In this document: in pieces, positions 1 to 7,113 of the stretch
How the letters are laid out: each line of letters begins with the position of its first letter
Position numbering within the stretch: position 1 is the first letter of the stretch
Assembly: GCA_910585915.1 (NCBI GenBank)
Contig: CAJUGF010000002.1
Span: 1-18,853 of the forward strand
Origin: an uncultured Bacilli bacterium
GTDB lineage: Bacteria > Bacillota_I > Bacilli_A > RF39 > UBA660
Reading direction: 5' to 3'
Length of the DNA stretch: 18,853 nt
Notes under the pieces: generated by a model
Told to the model about the DNA's origin: nothing
What the model saw: only the letters and a program-made list of their open reading frames with translations
The model's database searches: none
Made by a program: the position numbers and the translations under genes

Positions 1-9
1 TATTTTATC

Positions 10-36
10 AAAAAACCACACCTTGTGGTGCGGTTC
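10..36 (-). terminator. Intrinsic terminator downstream of def
   Basis: On the minus strand a 9-bp stem (arms 27-35 and 14-22, one G-U pair) with a 4-nt loop is followed at once by a run of six U. This is a textbook Rho-independent terminator for the leftward def transcript. On the plus strand one pair becomes an A-C mismatch and there is no U tail, so it is directional. Confidence 0.75.
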
Positions 37-51
37 AATTTTCAATTTAGG

Positions 52-80
52 AAAAGCTTCTTAATTAGAAGCTTTTTATA
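52..80. terminator. Second hairpin at the def 3' end
   Basis: The arms 52-60 and 68-76 are a perfect 9-bp inverted repeat around a 7-nt loop. It is followed by TTTTT on the plus strand and has a four-U tail on the minus strand. The stem touches the def stop codon. It could terminate a rightward gene lying left of the window as well as def. Confidence 0.6.
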
Positions 81-627
81 TTTCTCTCATGTTTTGTGAA
101 TTTTTAAAAGGATTTTTCGGATCAATATGATCTACAAATAAAACTCCATCCAAATGATCCATCTCATGTTGAAAAATAATAGATATTTCTTCACGAACAC
201 GTATCATATAAGTCTTTCCATCCAAATCTTGCGCTTCAACTGTCATTCTCGCATGGCGAGGAACAATCCCCTCTGTTTCACGATTCACGCTCAAACATCC
301 TTCTCCTTCGCCAACATAAATCATCTCTTCACTTACACTTTGGATTTTTGGATTAATAACAACATAATTGCGAAATTTTCCTTCTTTCTCTTCATCAACA
401 ACAACAAAAAAGCGTTTCAAAGATCCCAGTTGTACAGCAGACAAACCAGTTCCTGCCCTTAAATCATATTTTTCTCGTTCTTCTTCGATTTGACTCATTT
501 TCAAGTAAAGAAGCATATCTTGAATCAAATCTTTATCCTCCTGCGAAAGAGGAAATGTTACTTCAACACTTTTTTGACGTAATCTTTTATCTTTTTCATC
601 TAAAATTTCCAAATTTGGTAATTTCAT
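76..627 (-). CDS. def: Peptide deformylase
   Basis: A cytosolic metalloenzyme that removes the formyl group from the N-terminal Met of new proteins. All three family motifs are visible in the 183-aa product: motif 1 GTGLSAVQ (residues 59-66), motif 2 EGCLSV with the metal-binding Cys (Cys111), and motif 3 HEMDH (His154, Glu155, His158). The insertions between motifs and the length of over 180 aa fit the type 2 enzyme of Gram-positives. The usual Pro before the motif 1 Gln is Val here, a modest divergence. An in-frame GTG nine bases upstream (636) lies inside the GAGGGGTGA Shine-Dalgarno, so the ATG at 627, five bases after it, is the better start. The gene is transcribed alone, with an extended -10 just upstream and terminators downstream. 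Confidence 0.95.
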   Translation of the reverse strand: MKLPNLEILDEKDKRLRQKSVEVTFPLSQEDKDLIQDMLLYLKMSQIEEEREKYDLRAGTGLSAVQLGSLKRFFVVVDEEKEGKFRNYVVINPKIQSVSEEMIYVGEGEGCLSVNRETEGIVPRHARMTVEAQDLDGKTYMIRVREEISIIFQHEMDHLDGVLFVDHIDPKNPFKNSQNMREI

Positions 628-654
628 TTGCTTCACCCCTCGTAACTAGCTAAT

Positions 655-663
655 ATTTTAACA
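655..663 (-). promoter_or_regulatory. Extended -10 promoter of def
   Basis: On the minus strand TGT-TAAAAT forms an extended -10 element (TGn plus hexamer). The predicted start near 648 leaves a leader of about 20 nt carrying the GAGGGGTGA Shine-Dalgarno. The -35 at the 17-bp position (CTTCCA) is poor. Confidence 0.45.
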
Positions 664-784
664 CAATTTTGTGAAATTGGAAGTAAAAAACAGAAAAATA
701 AGTTATAATAAAAAAGGGGATAAGAATAGAACTATTAAAACAACAAAGTAAAATAAAAAATGTATATAAAAAAATAAAATAAAA

Positions 785-851
785 GATATCTACTTTTATA
801 AACTAACTGTAAGAATCGGAATAATTGTTTAAGCGTCTAGAGTTAGATATC
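785..851 (+). promoter_or_regulatory. Possible structured leader before the MYG1 gene
   Basis: The 234 bases between def and the MYG1 gene hold no ORF. A perfect TATAAT lies at 704-709 on the plus strand, with no convincing -35. An 8-bp inverted repeat, GATATCTA (785-792) and TAGATATC (844-851), encloses 51 nt and ends about 20 bases before the ATG at 871, just ahead of a weak AAAGAG ribosome site. The enclosed part does not match any riboswitch consensus I know. It may be a regulatory leader or only chance pairing in AT-rich DNA. Confidence 0.25.
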
Positions 852-870
852 ATAGAAAGAGTATATTAAA

Positions 871-1782
871 ATGAATCAGATAAAAATAGTAAATAACGTT
901 GAAGAAGCCAATGCCATAACCCATAGTGGTACATTTCATGCGGACGACATATTTTCAACGATTTTTCTCGCCAAATTTCAAGAAGTATTTCTGTTTCGTA
1001 CAAATGAATATAACAAAATATCCAACAACAATCAAATTGTTTTTGATATTGGATGTGGAGAGTTTGACCATCATGGGGATTCTGCAAAAGTGCGTGCAAA
1101 TGGTGTAAAATATTGTGCTTTTGGTTTATTATTTGAAAAGTTTGGAAGAAAATATTTAAAAGAAAAACAAGTAGAAGATATAGAAGAAGTATATCAGATG
1201 TATCTAAAAGATTTCATTTTACAAATTGATGCAATTGATAACGGGATTTTTCCAGCACGTCCAAAAGACTACAACATACTAACACTTTCAAGTATAATTG
1301 AACTATATAACCCAACTTGGAAAGAAGCAAAAGACACCAACGCTGCCTTTTTAGAAGCAATTCAAATCGGTAACCTAATATTTGAACGTATTGAAAAAAG
1401 AATTTTAGATAAACTAGCAGCCAAAACAATTGTGGAAGAACAATTAAAAAAAACTGAAGGAGAAATAATTCAATTTGAAGAATATTTACCCTTTATGGAC
1501 TTTTTATTATCGAGTAATCAGGAAAATGCTAAAAATATTTTATTTGCAATCTTTCCTTCCAATCGCGGAGGCTATAATATACGTGCAATTAATAAAGAAA
1601 TAGGTTCTTTCAAAAATCGTTTAGACTTTCCAAAGGAGTGGGGAGGCAAATCAAAAGAAGAATTATATGAAATGACTCAAATCAAAACTTTTCGTTTTTG
1701 TCATTCTAACCTTTTCTTATGTTCTTGTGATGAATTAGAAGATGCGATAAAAATAGCAAAATTGGCTTTGAAACAAAAATAA
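871..1782 (+). CDS. MYG1-family (UPF0160) DHH-like hydrolase
   Basis: A 303-aa protein of the MYG1 family, predicted metal-dependent phosphoesterases/3'-5' exonucleases related to the DHH superfamily. Visible signatures are the N-terminal THSGTFHADD (His18, His23, Asp25), Asp59 in a VFDIG context, and the FDHH motif (Asp66, His67, His68), which together would bind the catalytic metals. QIDAIDNG, near residue 115, and a C-terminal PKEWGGKSKEEL stretch are also typical of the family. The length is slightly below that of eukaryotic MYG1, which carries targeting sequence. The ribosome site is weak and the upstream region may be structured. It appears monocistronic, ending at a hairpin shared with the convergent small gene. 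The eukaryotic member processes RNA; the bacterial role is not established. Confidence 0.88.
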   Translation: MNQIKIVNNVEEANAITHSGTFHADDIFSTIFLAKFQEVFLFRTNEYNKISNNNQIVFDIGCGEFDHHGDSAKVRANGVKYCAFGLLFEKFGRKYLKEKQVEDIEEVYQMYLKDFILQIDAIDNGIFPARPKDYNILTLSSIIELYNPTWKEAKDTNAAFLEAIQIGNLIFERIEKRILDKLAAKTIVEEQLKKTEGEIIQFEEYLPFMDFLLSSNQENAKNILFAIFPSNRGGYNIRAINKEIGSFKNRLDFPKEWGGKSKEELYEMTQIKTFRFCHSNLFLCSCDELEDAIKIAKLALKQK

Positions 1783-1787
1783 TAAAA

Positions 1788-1810
1788 AAGAGTACTGAAA
1801 CAGTACTCTT
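1788..1810. terminator. Bidirectional terminator between convergent genes
   Basis: A perfect 10-bp stem (arms 1788-1797 and 1801-1810) with an AAA loop. The A-rich left flank gives a six-U tail on the minus strand, so it is strongest for the leftward YjcZ-like gene. The plus-strand tail is weaker. Confidence 0.8.
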
Positions 1811-1826
1811 GATTGTATTAGGATAA

Positions 1827-2021
1827 CTAGTTGTTGTTATATCCATTATTGCCAAAACTCCAACCAGCACCAATGATGATTACAAGTAAGATAAATAAAA
1901 CAATCCAAATGGCAGCACCAATACCAGAACCAGAAGTATAACCAGCATAACCAGTATTGCAACATGGTTGTTGATATCCATATCCACCGCCATAGTATCC
2001 ATTATTTCCATAATAATACAT
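1827..2021 (-). CDS. YjcZ-like tiny transmembrane protein
   Basis: A 64-aa protein with three parts: a Gly/Tyr/Asn-rich N-terminus with a Cys-Cys pair (residues 1-32), one hydrophobic segment (AAIWIVLFILLVIIIGAGW, about 34-52), and a short Asn/Gly tail. The hydrophobic IVLFILLVIIIGA run resembles the conserved core of the YjcZ/YhbC-type 'conserved tiny transmembrane protein' family of Bacillales, several members of which are linked to spores. The reading frame is open further upstream, but the ATG at 2021 is eight bases from a perfect AAGGAGG (2030-2036), the strongest ribosome site in the window, so it is preferred. Such a site suggests high expression. The function is unknown. Nothing else here indicates sporulation. 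Confidence 0.75.
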   Translation of the reverse strand: MYYYGNNGYYGGGYGYQQPCCNTGYAGYTSGSGIGAAIWIVLFILLVIIIGAGWSFGNNGYNNN

Positions 2022-2106
2022 ACATTTTACCTCCTTTATGTATCTAATATAGTGTATTAAAAGACACTTCATTTTGACATTGTTTCTGATGAAATTTTAT
2101 AAATTG

Positions 2107-2135
2107 TTTCAAATTAAATAGGAATGTGATAAAAT
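2107..2135 (+). promoter_or_regulatory. Extended -10 promoter of ftsW
   Basis: TGA-TAAAAT (2127-2135) is an extended -10, with a poor -35 TTTCAA (2107-2112) at 17-bp spacing. The predicted start near 2142 would leave a leader of only about 12 nt before the GTG at 2154, beginning right at the AGGTGA ribosome site. Confidence 0.5.
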
Positions 2136-2153
2136 GAATAATAGGTGAAGATC

Positions 2154-3317
2154 GTGAAAAATATAATAGGAAAGATGGATAAACCACTACTGATACTAAC
2201 CATATTATATTCTATTTTAGGATTAGTTATGATTTTAAGTGCTTCAAGTGTTTCCGCCGTCTTAAGATACCACGTTTCTTCTTCTCACTTTTTTATACGT
2301 CAACTAATATTTGTAGTCGTAGCATTTTTAGTAGGCTTTGGCTTTGTTCTAAGATTTCCTACAAGTAAATATAAATATGTAACCCCTCTCATGGTATTAG
2401 GAATTGGTGGATCTTTAATAGCATTATTTGTATATGGAAAAATATCTGGAGGAGCACAAAGTTGGTTTGACTTAGGCTTCTTTAGTTTACAGCCAAGCGA
2501 ATTTGCTAAATCGGTTTTAATAATATATATGGCGGTATTTTATAGCAAAAGTTTAAAGAAGAAAAAAACATTATACTACAATTTGATACCAGTAACGATT
2601 GCCATCTTATTTTTTGTATTGATAGCAATGCAACCAGATCTTGGAGGAGCAGTAATTCTAGCAGGAATAACATTTTTCTTGTTTAATATCATCCCAATAG
2701 ATAAAAAAGGAAAAATGAAATTAATCAAGGTTATAGGAATAGGAGCAGTATTAATTGGTGTCCTGCTTCTTTACAATGGAACAGAATTATTAAATTCAGT
2801 TCAAATGAGTCGTCTAGAATTTAAAAATCCCTGCAGCCGATATCAAGAAAAAACAGGATATCAAGTATGTAATGGTTTTATTGCAATTCATAATGGAGGA
2901 GTTTTTGGAGTAGGACTGGGAAATTCATCACAAAAATACTTATATCTTCCAGAAGCTCATACCGATTTTATTTTCCCAATACTAGTAGAGGAGCTTGGAT
3001 TAATTGTTGGCAGTTTAGTTATTATTGGGTATGGAATTATTCTATATCGAATTTTAAAAATAGCAAAAATGGCAGATAATCCCCGAGGCTCAATCTTGGC
3101 CTATGGAACCTTTTTGTTGATGTTATTCCACTTGATAGTCAATTTAATGGGGGTTCTTGCCTTGATTCCTTTAACTGGAGTTCCATTACCATTTTTAAGT
3201 TATGGGGGGTCATTTACCTTAAATGTTTTATTAATGACTTTTGTGGTTCAAAGAGTTGCGATTGAAACAAAAACAAATCAAGCAAAAAAAGAAATTGCAC
3301 TATTGGGCGAAAAATAA
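2154..3317 (+). CDS. ftsW: FtsW/RodA/SpoVE-family lipid II glycosyltransferase, probably FtsW
   Basis: A polytopic SEDS membrane protein that polymerises lipid II into glycan strands, working with a class B PBP. The 387-aa product has about ten hydrophobic segments. SEDS landmarks are LQPSEFAK, QPDLGGA, the EAHTDFIFP loop with the likely catalytic Asp, and the C-terminal signature TGVPLPFLSYGGS. The PCSRY...GYQVCNG stretch before the HTDF loop is more like FtsW/SpoVE than RodA. A GTG at 2145 lies inside the AGGTGA ribosome site, so the GTG at 2154, five bases past it, is chosen. No pbp gene is adjacent; comEA follows after 50 bases. FtsW versus RodA or SpoVE cannot be settled from the sequence alone. 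Its presence shows that this lineage makes peptidoglycan. Confidence 0.88.
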   Translation: MKNIIGKMDKPLLILTILYSILGLVMILSASSVSAVLRYHVSSSHFFIRQLIFVVVAFLVGFGFVLRFPTSKYKYVTPLMVLGIGGSLIALFVYGKISGGAQSWFDLGFFSLQPSEFAKSVLIIYMAVFYSKSLKKKKTLYYNLIPVTIAILFFVLIAMQPDLGGAVILAGITFFLFNIIPIDKKGKMKLIKVIGIGAVLIGVLLLYNGTELLNSVQMSRLEFKNPCSRYQEKTGYQVCNGFIAIHNGGVFGVGLGNSSQKYLYLPEAHTDFIFPILVEELGLIVGSLVIIGYGIILYRILKIAKMADNPRGSILAYGTFLLMLFHLIVNLMGVLALIPLTGVPLPFLSYGGSFTLNVLLMTFVVQRVAIETKTNQAKKEIALLGEK

Positions 3318-3329
3318 AAGGAAAATAAA

Positions 3330-3365
3330 TATCTACCTTGAATAATACTAATAGGGAGGTAGATA
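3330..3365 (+). promoter_or_regulatory. Hairpin sequestering the comEA ribosome site
   Basis: A perfect 9-bp inverted repeat: arms TATCTACCT (3330-3338) and AGGTAGATA (3357-3365), with an 18-nt loop. The right arm contains most of the GGGAGGT Shine-Dalgarno and ends two bases before the comEA ATG. There is no U tail, so it is not a terminator. It would mask the ribosome site unless opened. Confidence 0.5.
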
Positions 3366-3367
3366 GA

Positions 3368-4069
3368 ATGGAAAACATTTCGGATTGGATCTATCATCAT
3401 AAAACACTACTTATTATGTTTCTAATTATTTGTATTGGAAGCATTGGTAGTGTTTTTGCGCTTACAATGGAATCTGATCGTGTAGAAGAAATAGAGGAAA
3501 TGATTAGTGATAGTAAAACAGAGGAAACGATTGTAGAGCCATCCAATGAAATAGAATCAAAAGAAGAAATAGAGGATAATGTTTGGACAATAGATGTAAA
3601 AGGAGCAGTGAATAATCCAAATGTATATAAAGTACCAATAGGTACAAGAATCTATGAAATATTAGATATTGCTGGAGGACTAACAGATGAAGCAACAACA
3701 GAAAATATTAACTTAAGTAAAAAAGTTACAGATGAAATGGTGATATACATTTATAAACAAGATGAATACATTGCGAAAAATAAGTGCATAGTAACAAATG
3801 AATATTATGGTGAAATCAGTAAAGAAATAACGGAAAAAACATCAATAATTTCTGAAACAGAAAAAAATGAAACAAAAAAGATTAATATCAATACAGCTAC
3901 ACAGGAAGAGTTAATGACCATTAATGGCTTAGGAGAAAAGAAAGTAGCAAATATTATAGAATATCGCAAAGAGCACAAAAGCTTTAAAAAAATAGAAGAA
4001 TTAAAAGAAGTGAACGGCATCGGAGAAGCTCTTTATGAGAAAATTAAAAACTATTGTACAATCGAATAA
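3368..4069 (+). CDS. comEA: ComEA-type DNA-uptake receptor
   Basis: A membrane-anchored double-stranded DNA receptor for natural transformation. The 233-aa protein has an N-terminal membrane anchor (about residues 12-32), an acidic linker rich in Glu, a SLBB domain (about 74-130, containing DVKGAVNNPNVY and IAGGL), a second linker, and a C-terminal helix-hairpin-helix pair (about 171-233, with INTATQEEL, INGLGEKKV and VNGIGEAL). This is the complete Gram-positive ComEA plan. The ATG at 3368 follows GGGAGGT at good spacing; an in-frame TTG at 3338 has no ribosome site and sits in the hairpin arm. The 3' end overlaps comEC by 35 bases, implying coupled translation. Translation may be limited by the hairpin. 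Confidence 0.92.
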   Translation: MENISDWIYHHKTLLIMFLIICIGSIGSVFALTMESDRVEEIEEMISDSKTEETIVEPSNEIESKEEIEDNVWTIDVKGAVNNPNVYKVPIGTRIYEILDIAGGLTDEATTENINLSKKVTDEMVIYIYKQDEYIAKNKCIVTNEYYGEISKEITEKTSIISETEKNETKKININTATQEELMTINGLGEKKVANIIEYRKEHKSFKKIEELKEVNGIGEALYEKIKNYCTIE

Positions 4070-6041
4070 TTTTTATGTATGTTTAATGATCATAACAATT
4101 CTTTATATAGGTATAAACATAGCAGCTTCTAAAATAATTAGTGAAAATCATTTTGAAGGAAAAATAATAGAATACACATGGAAAAAGAAGTATATTGAAG
4201 TAGTTTTAAAACAGCAGAATATAAAAAAGTTAATTAAAATACCATATAAAGAAAGAAAAGAGTGGGAAGATAAAATTAAGTATGGAAATCTTTTATCTGG
4301 AAGTGGAAAAATAGTTTCCATAGAAAATAATACAATTCCAAATACATTCAATCAAAAAAAGTATTTGTTATCAGAAAATATTTACTCAGTCATTGAAGCT
4401 GATGATGTGAAAGTATTAAAAAACAGAAATGTACTATATAATTGGAAACAAAATTTACGAGATATAATAAATACTCAAGAAAACGCAGGATATAAAAAAC
4501 TGCTACTTTTAGGAATAAAAGAAGATATGCAAGAAAAATTAGATAATTTTGCTAATACAGGAATATCTCATATTTTTGCAATATCTGGCATGCATATATC
4601 CTTTCTTTGCATATCAATAAAAAAAATAGGTAAAAAATTTAAGAAATCTGAAAGGCAAATCGACAATCTAATAGCTGCAACATTAATACTATATTTTTTT
4701 CTTTTAAAAAAATCCATTTCTAGCTCTAGAGCAATTTTCTTCTTTCTCTTAAAAATAATGAATAAAAAAACAAAATTAAACATCAAAACAAGTAATTTAT
4801 TCTTTCTAGTAGTAATGATCTGCTTATGGAAAAAACCACTTAGTATTTATCAGGTAGGATTTTGGTACACATTTACATTATCATTTTTCTTTATGATCTT
4901 AAAGCCACAAAAGAAATCTTCAAATTTATTGCGTATTTCTTTAATATCATTTTTCATAAGTCTTCCAATCACAATTCAAAATAAAAGCGAAATAAACCCT
5001 TGGAGTATCCTAATAAACGTAATAATGATTCCCATTATCTCAGGTCTTATGTATCCAAGCATCCTTTTAAGCACTATACTAAAACCATTCAGCTTTTTTG
5101 CAAATGGCTTAATTCATATTGTTGAAAGTTTAAATTTGCTGTTTCTAAAGTTACCACTTTCTTCCATAACAATTCCTAAAATGTCTTATGGAATGATCCT
5201 ACTTTATTACGTAATCCTGTTTTTAATCATAAAAAGAAACAAACAAAGATATAAAATAATTATGTTTTTTTTCTTACTTTATACAATATTTTATCCTAAA
5301 CTTGACAGTAATGCTTACTTTTATTTTTTAGACGTTTCACAAGGAGATAGTACTTTAATTATTTCTCCCTTTCAAAAAGAAGTGATATTAATTGACACAG
5401 GAAAAGAAAATGAATACTTGTCAAATAATATTAGTCAATTTCTAAAAAGCATTGGCATTACAAAAATTAATTATCTTATACTTTCGCATGGAGATAACGA
5501 TCATGCTGGCTCTGCAGCAAAACTATTAGAAACTTTCAAAATCGATCATTTAATACTAAATCAAGGGACAATAAATGACATAGAGCAGAAATTAAAAAAC
5601 AAGTATTCAGAAAAAATTCAGAATCATATAAGGACCAAAAAAATCAAAATAACGGAGTTATCTCATTCAGTCAAAGAGAATGAAAATGATAACAGTAAAA
5701 TATTGCATATTTGTTTAAAGAACGTTTGTACACTGTTTATGGGAGATGCTAGTATCAATGTAGAAGAAGAATTGATAAATCATTATCGAATAAATACAAC
5801 AATACTCAAAGTTGGACATCATGGATCCCAAACAAGCTCATCATCCATTTTTTTAGAAAAAATAAAACCATTACATGCCATCATTAGCGCTGGCAGAAAT
5901 AATCATTACGCCCATCCACATGAAACCGTGATCAGAAATTTAGAAAAACAGCAGATTAAAATTCATAGCACCCAAAATCTAGGAACCATCAAATTAAAAA
6001 TATCCAAAAGAAGTTACACCTTTTCTTATAATCCACCATAA
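4035..6041 (+). CDS. comEC: ComEC/Rec2 DNA-uptake channel
   Basis: A 668-aa inner-membrane protein that carries single-stranded DNA into the cell during transformation. In order: an N-terminal membrane helix (about 13-34) and a soluble OB-like segment, the Competence domain beginning with the TGISHIFAISGMHI signature (175-188) and many hydrophobic helices, and a C-terminal metallo-beta-lactamase-like nuclease domain (about 428-668). That domain has LDVSQGDS, the metal motif SHGDNDH (484-490), FMGDAS, VGHHGS and the HPH motif. All key residues are present, so the gene looks functional. The ATG has GGAGAAG at good spacing inside comEA. The comEA-comEC-holA order matches Bacillus. Confidence 0.95.
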   Translation: MRKLKTIVQSNNFYVCLMIITILYIGINIAASKIISENHFEGKIIEYTWKKKYIEVVLKQQNIKKLIKIPYKERKEWEDKIKYGNLLSGSGKIVSIENNTIPNTFNQKKYLLSENIYSVIEADDVKVLKNRNVLYNWKQNLRDIINTQENAGYKKLLLLGIKEDMQEKLDNFANTGISHIFAISGMHISFLCISIKKIGKKFKKSERQIDNLIAATLILYFFLLKKSISSSRAIFFFLLKIMNKKTKLNIKTSNLFFLVVMICLWKKPLSIYQVGFWYTFTLSFFFMILKPQKKSSNLLRISLISFFISLPITIQNKSEINPWSILINVIMIPIISGLMYPSILLSTILKPFSFFANGLIHIVESLNLLFLKLPLSSITIPKMSYGMILLYYVILFLIIKRNKQRYKIIMFFFLLYTIFYPKLDSNAYFYFLDVSQGDSTLIISPFQKEVILIDTGKENEYLSNNISQFLKSIGITKINYLILSHGDNDHAGSAAKLLETFKIDHLILNQGTINDIEQKLKNKYSEKIQNHIRTKKIKITELSHSVKENENDNSKILHICLKNVCTLFMGDASINVEEELINHYRINTTILKVGHHGSQTSSSSIFLEKIKPLHAIISAGRNNHYAHPHETVIRNLEKQQIKIHSTQNLGTIKLKISKRSYTFSYNPP

Positions 6042-6049
6042 AATATAGT

Positions 6050-6065
6050 ACATTATATATAATGT
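6050..6065. repeat. 16-bp perfect AT palindrome
   Basis: ACATTATATATAATGT reads the same on both strands and lies 9 bases after the comEC stop, before the terminator. It contains TATAAT. It may be only low-complexity sequence, or a weak protein site. Confidence 0.25.
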
Positions 6066-6077
6066 TTAGATAAAGAG

Positions 6078-6104
6078 AAAGGGGATCCCTTTTTCCTTTT
6101 TTGT
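6078..6104 (+). terminator. Terminator after comEC
   Basis: The stem AAAGGG/CCCTTT (6078-6083 and 6087-6092, loop GAT) is followed by a T-rich tract interrupted by CC. It closes the ftsW-comEA-comEC unit before holA. Confidence 0.65.
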
Positions 6105-6105
6105 A

Positions 6106-6114
6106 TGATATGAT
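6106..6114 (+). promoter_or_regulatory. Extended -10 promoter of holA
   Basis: TGA-TATGAT is an extended -10 element. The predicted start is near 6121, exactly at the AGGTGA ribosome site of holA, giving a leader of about 12 nt. No -35 is visible because that position falls in the terminator stem. Confidence 0.4.
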
Positions 6115-6132
6115 GAATTTAGGTGATATGGT

Positions 6133-7077
6133 ATGAATATTTATTTAATTGAATCAGCAAGTCGTGTTCTAATGGAAAAAGAAATAAATAAAGTAATTGG
6201 AGATTCTGAAAATAAGATTATTTATAACGCAGAAGAGAGTTCGATAGAAGATATATTGAGCGAAGCATCTTATGTATCCATGTTTGAAGAAATGAAATAT
6301 TTAATTGTAAAAAATGCTAACTTTTTTGGATCTTCAAAGTTGAAAGAAGACGATGAACAAAAACTAATAAGTTACTTGCAAGAGCCATATCCACTATGTA
6401 CTGTTATTTTTACAACCTATGAAAATGTTGATCAAAGAAAAAAAATCACAAAATCTTTGAAAGAAAAATACTATTATAAAAGTATTATTCCACCGAAAGG
6501 ATTAGAATTATATAACGAAGTAGTAAACCTATTAGTAGAAAAAAAATATTTAGCAGAGAAGGAAGTAATTAATTATATTACTAATGCTTGTTTAAGCAAT
6601 TATGATTTAATATGTAATGAAATAGAAAAGTTAGATTTATACTATGAAAAACCAACAAAAATCAAATTAGAAACAATAAAAAATATAATTTCTAAAACAA
6701 TGACAGATAATAACTTTAAATTTTTAGATGCTGTTATTGAAAAAGATTTAAAAAAAGCCATTAACCTGTTAGAAGAGTTAATGACCTTGAAAGTGGAACC
6801 TTTAACACTAATTAATTTAATGGCAAGAGAATATCGTAATATGCTTGAAATTAAAAATATGATCACCAAAAAATGTACTTCAAAAGAAATGAAAGAAACA
6901 CTTCATTTGCAAGATTGGCAACTGGAAAAAGCTAGAAAGAATGCTATGAATTATCACGAGGACGATTTGAAAGATTATTTAATAAAATTAGAAAAGTTGG
7001 ATTATCAAATCAAATCAGGCCAAATAGATAAAGTTGTAGGTATAAAATTATTTTTAATTGATTTATATGAATTTTAA
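6133..7077 (+). CDS. holA: DNA polymerase III delta subunit
   Basis: The 314-aa delta subunit of the clamp loader, which opens the beta clamp and works with tau/gamma and delta prime. It is recognised by the N-terminal pattern (residues 1-66: a short beta strand, an acidic helix, then SMFEEMKYLIVKNANFF), the later KNIISKTMTDNNFKFLDAV helix, and the C-terminal KLEKLDYQIKSGQID helix typical of YqeN/HolA. As in this family there is no P-loop. Its place after comEC is the conserved Bacilli order and strongly supports the call; in Bacillus rpsT follows, but here rnhC converges. The ribosome site is AGGTGA, six bases from the ATG. Confidence 0.92.
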   Translation: MNIYLIESASRVLMEKEINKVIGDSENKIIYNAEESSIEDILSEASYVSMFEEMKYLIVKNANFFGSSKLKEDDEQKLISYLQEPYPLCTVIFTTYENVDQRKKITKSLKEKYYYKSIIPPKGLELYNEVVNLLVEKKYLAEKEVINYITNACLSNYDLICNEIEKLDLYYEKPTKIKLETIKNIISKTMTDNNFKFLDAVIEKDLKKAINLLEELMTLKVEPLTLINLMAREYRNMLEIKNMITKKCTSKEMKETLHLQDWQLEKARKNAMNYHEDDLKDYLIKLEKLDYQIKSGQIDKVVGIKLFLIDLYEF

Positions 7078-7113
7078 AAGGAATCTCATTGATTAAAAGA
7101 TTCCTTTATTTTT
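7077..7113. terminator. Bidirectional terminator between holA and rnhC
   Basis: A perfect 10-bp stem (7077-7086 and 7098-7107) with an 11-nt loop and ATTTTTT after it on the plus strand; on the minus strand the tail is TTTTAAAATT. The last codons and stop of rnhC are inside the structure, an economical shared terminator. Confidence 0.8.

Noticed and set aside
154..462. Plus-strand ORF of 102 codons opposite def
   Set aside because: It lies wholly inside the well-supported def gene, has no ribosome site and no recognisable motif.
785..851. Purine, preQ1 or other known riboswitch before the MYG1 gene
   Set aside because: The GTCTA and TATAA fragments recall the purine class, but the P2/P3 hairpins and the conserved loop bases are missing.
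4035..4069. comEA/comEC overlap as a frameshifted fusion
   Set aside because: Both proteins are complete at their ends and comEC has its own ribosome site, so this is a normal coupled overlap.
6050..6065. 16-bp perfect palindrome after comEC as an operator
   Set aside because: It is nearly all A and T, is followed directly by the terminator and has no gene start beside it, so chance is an adequate explanation.
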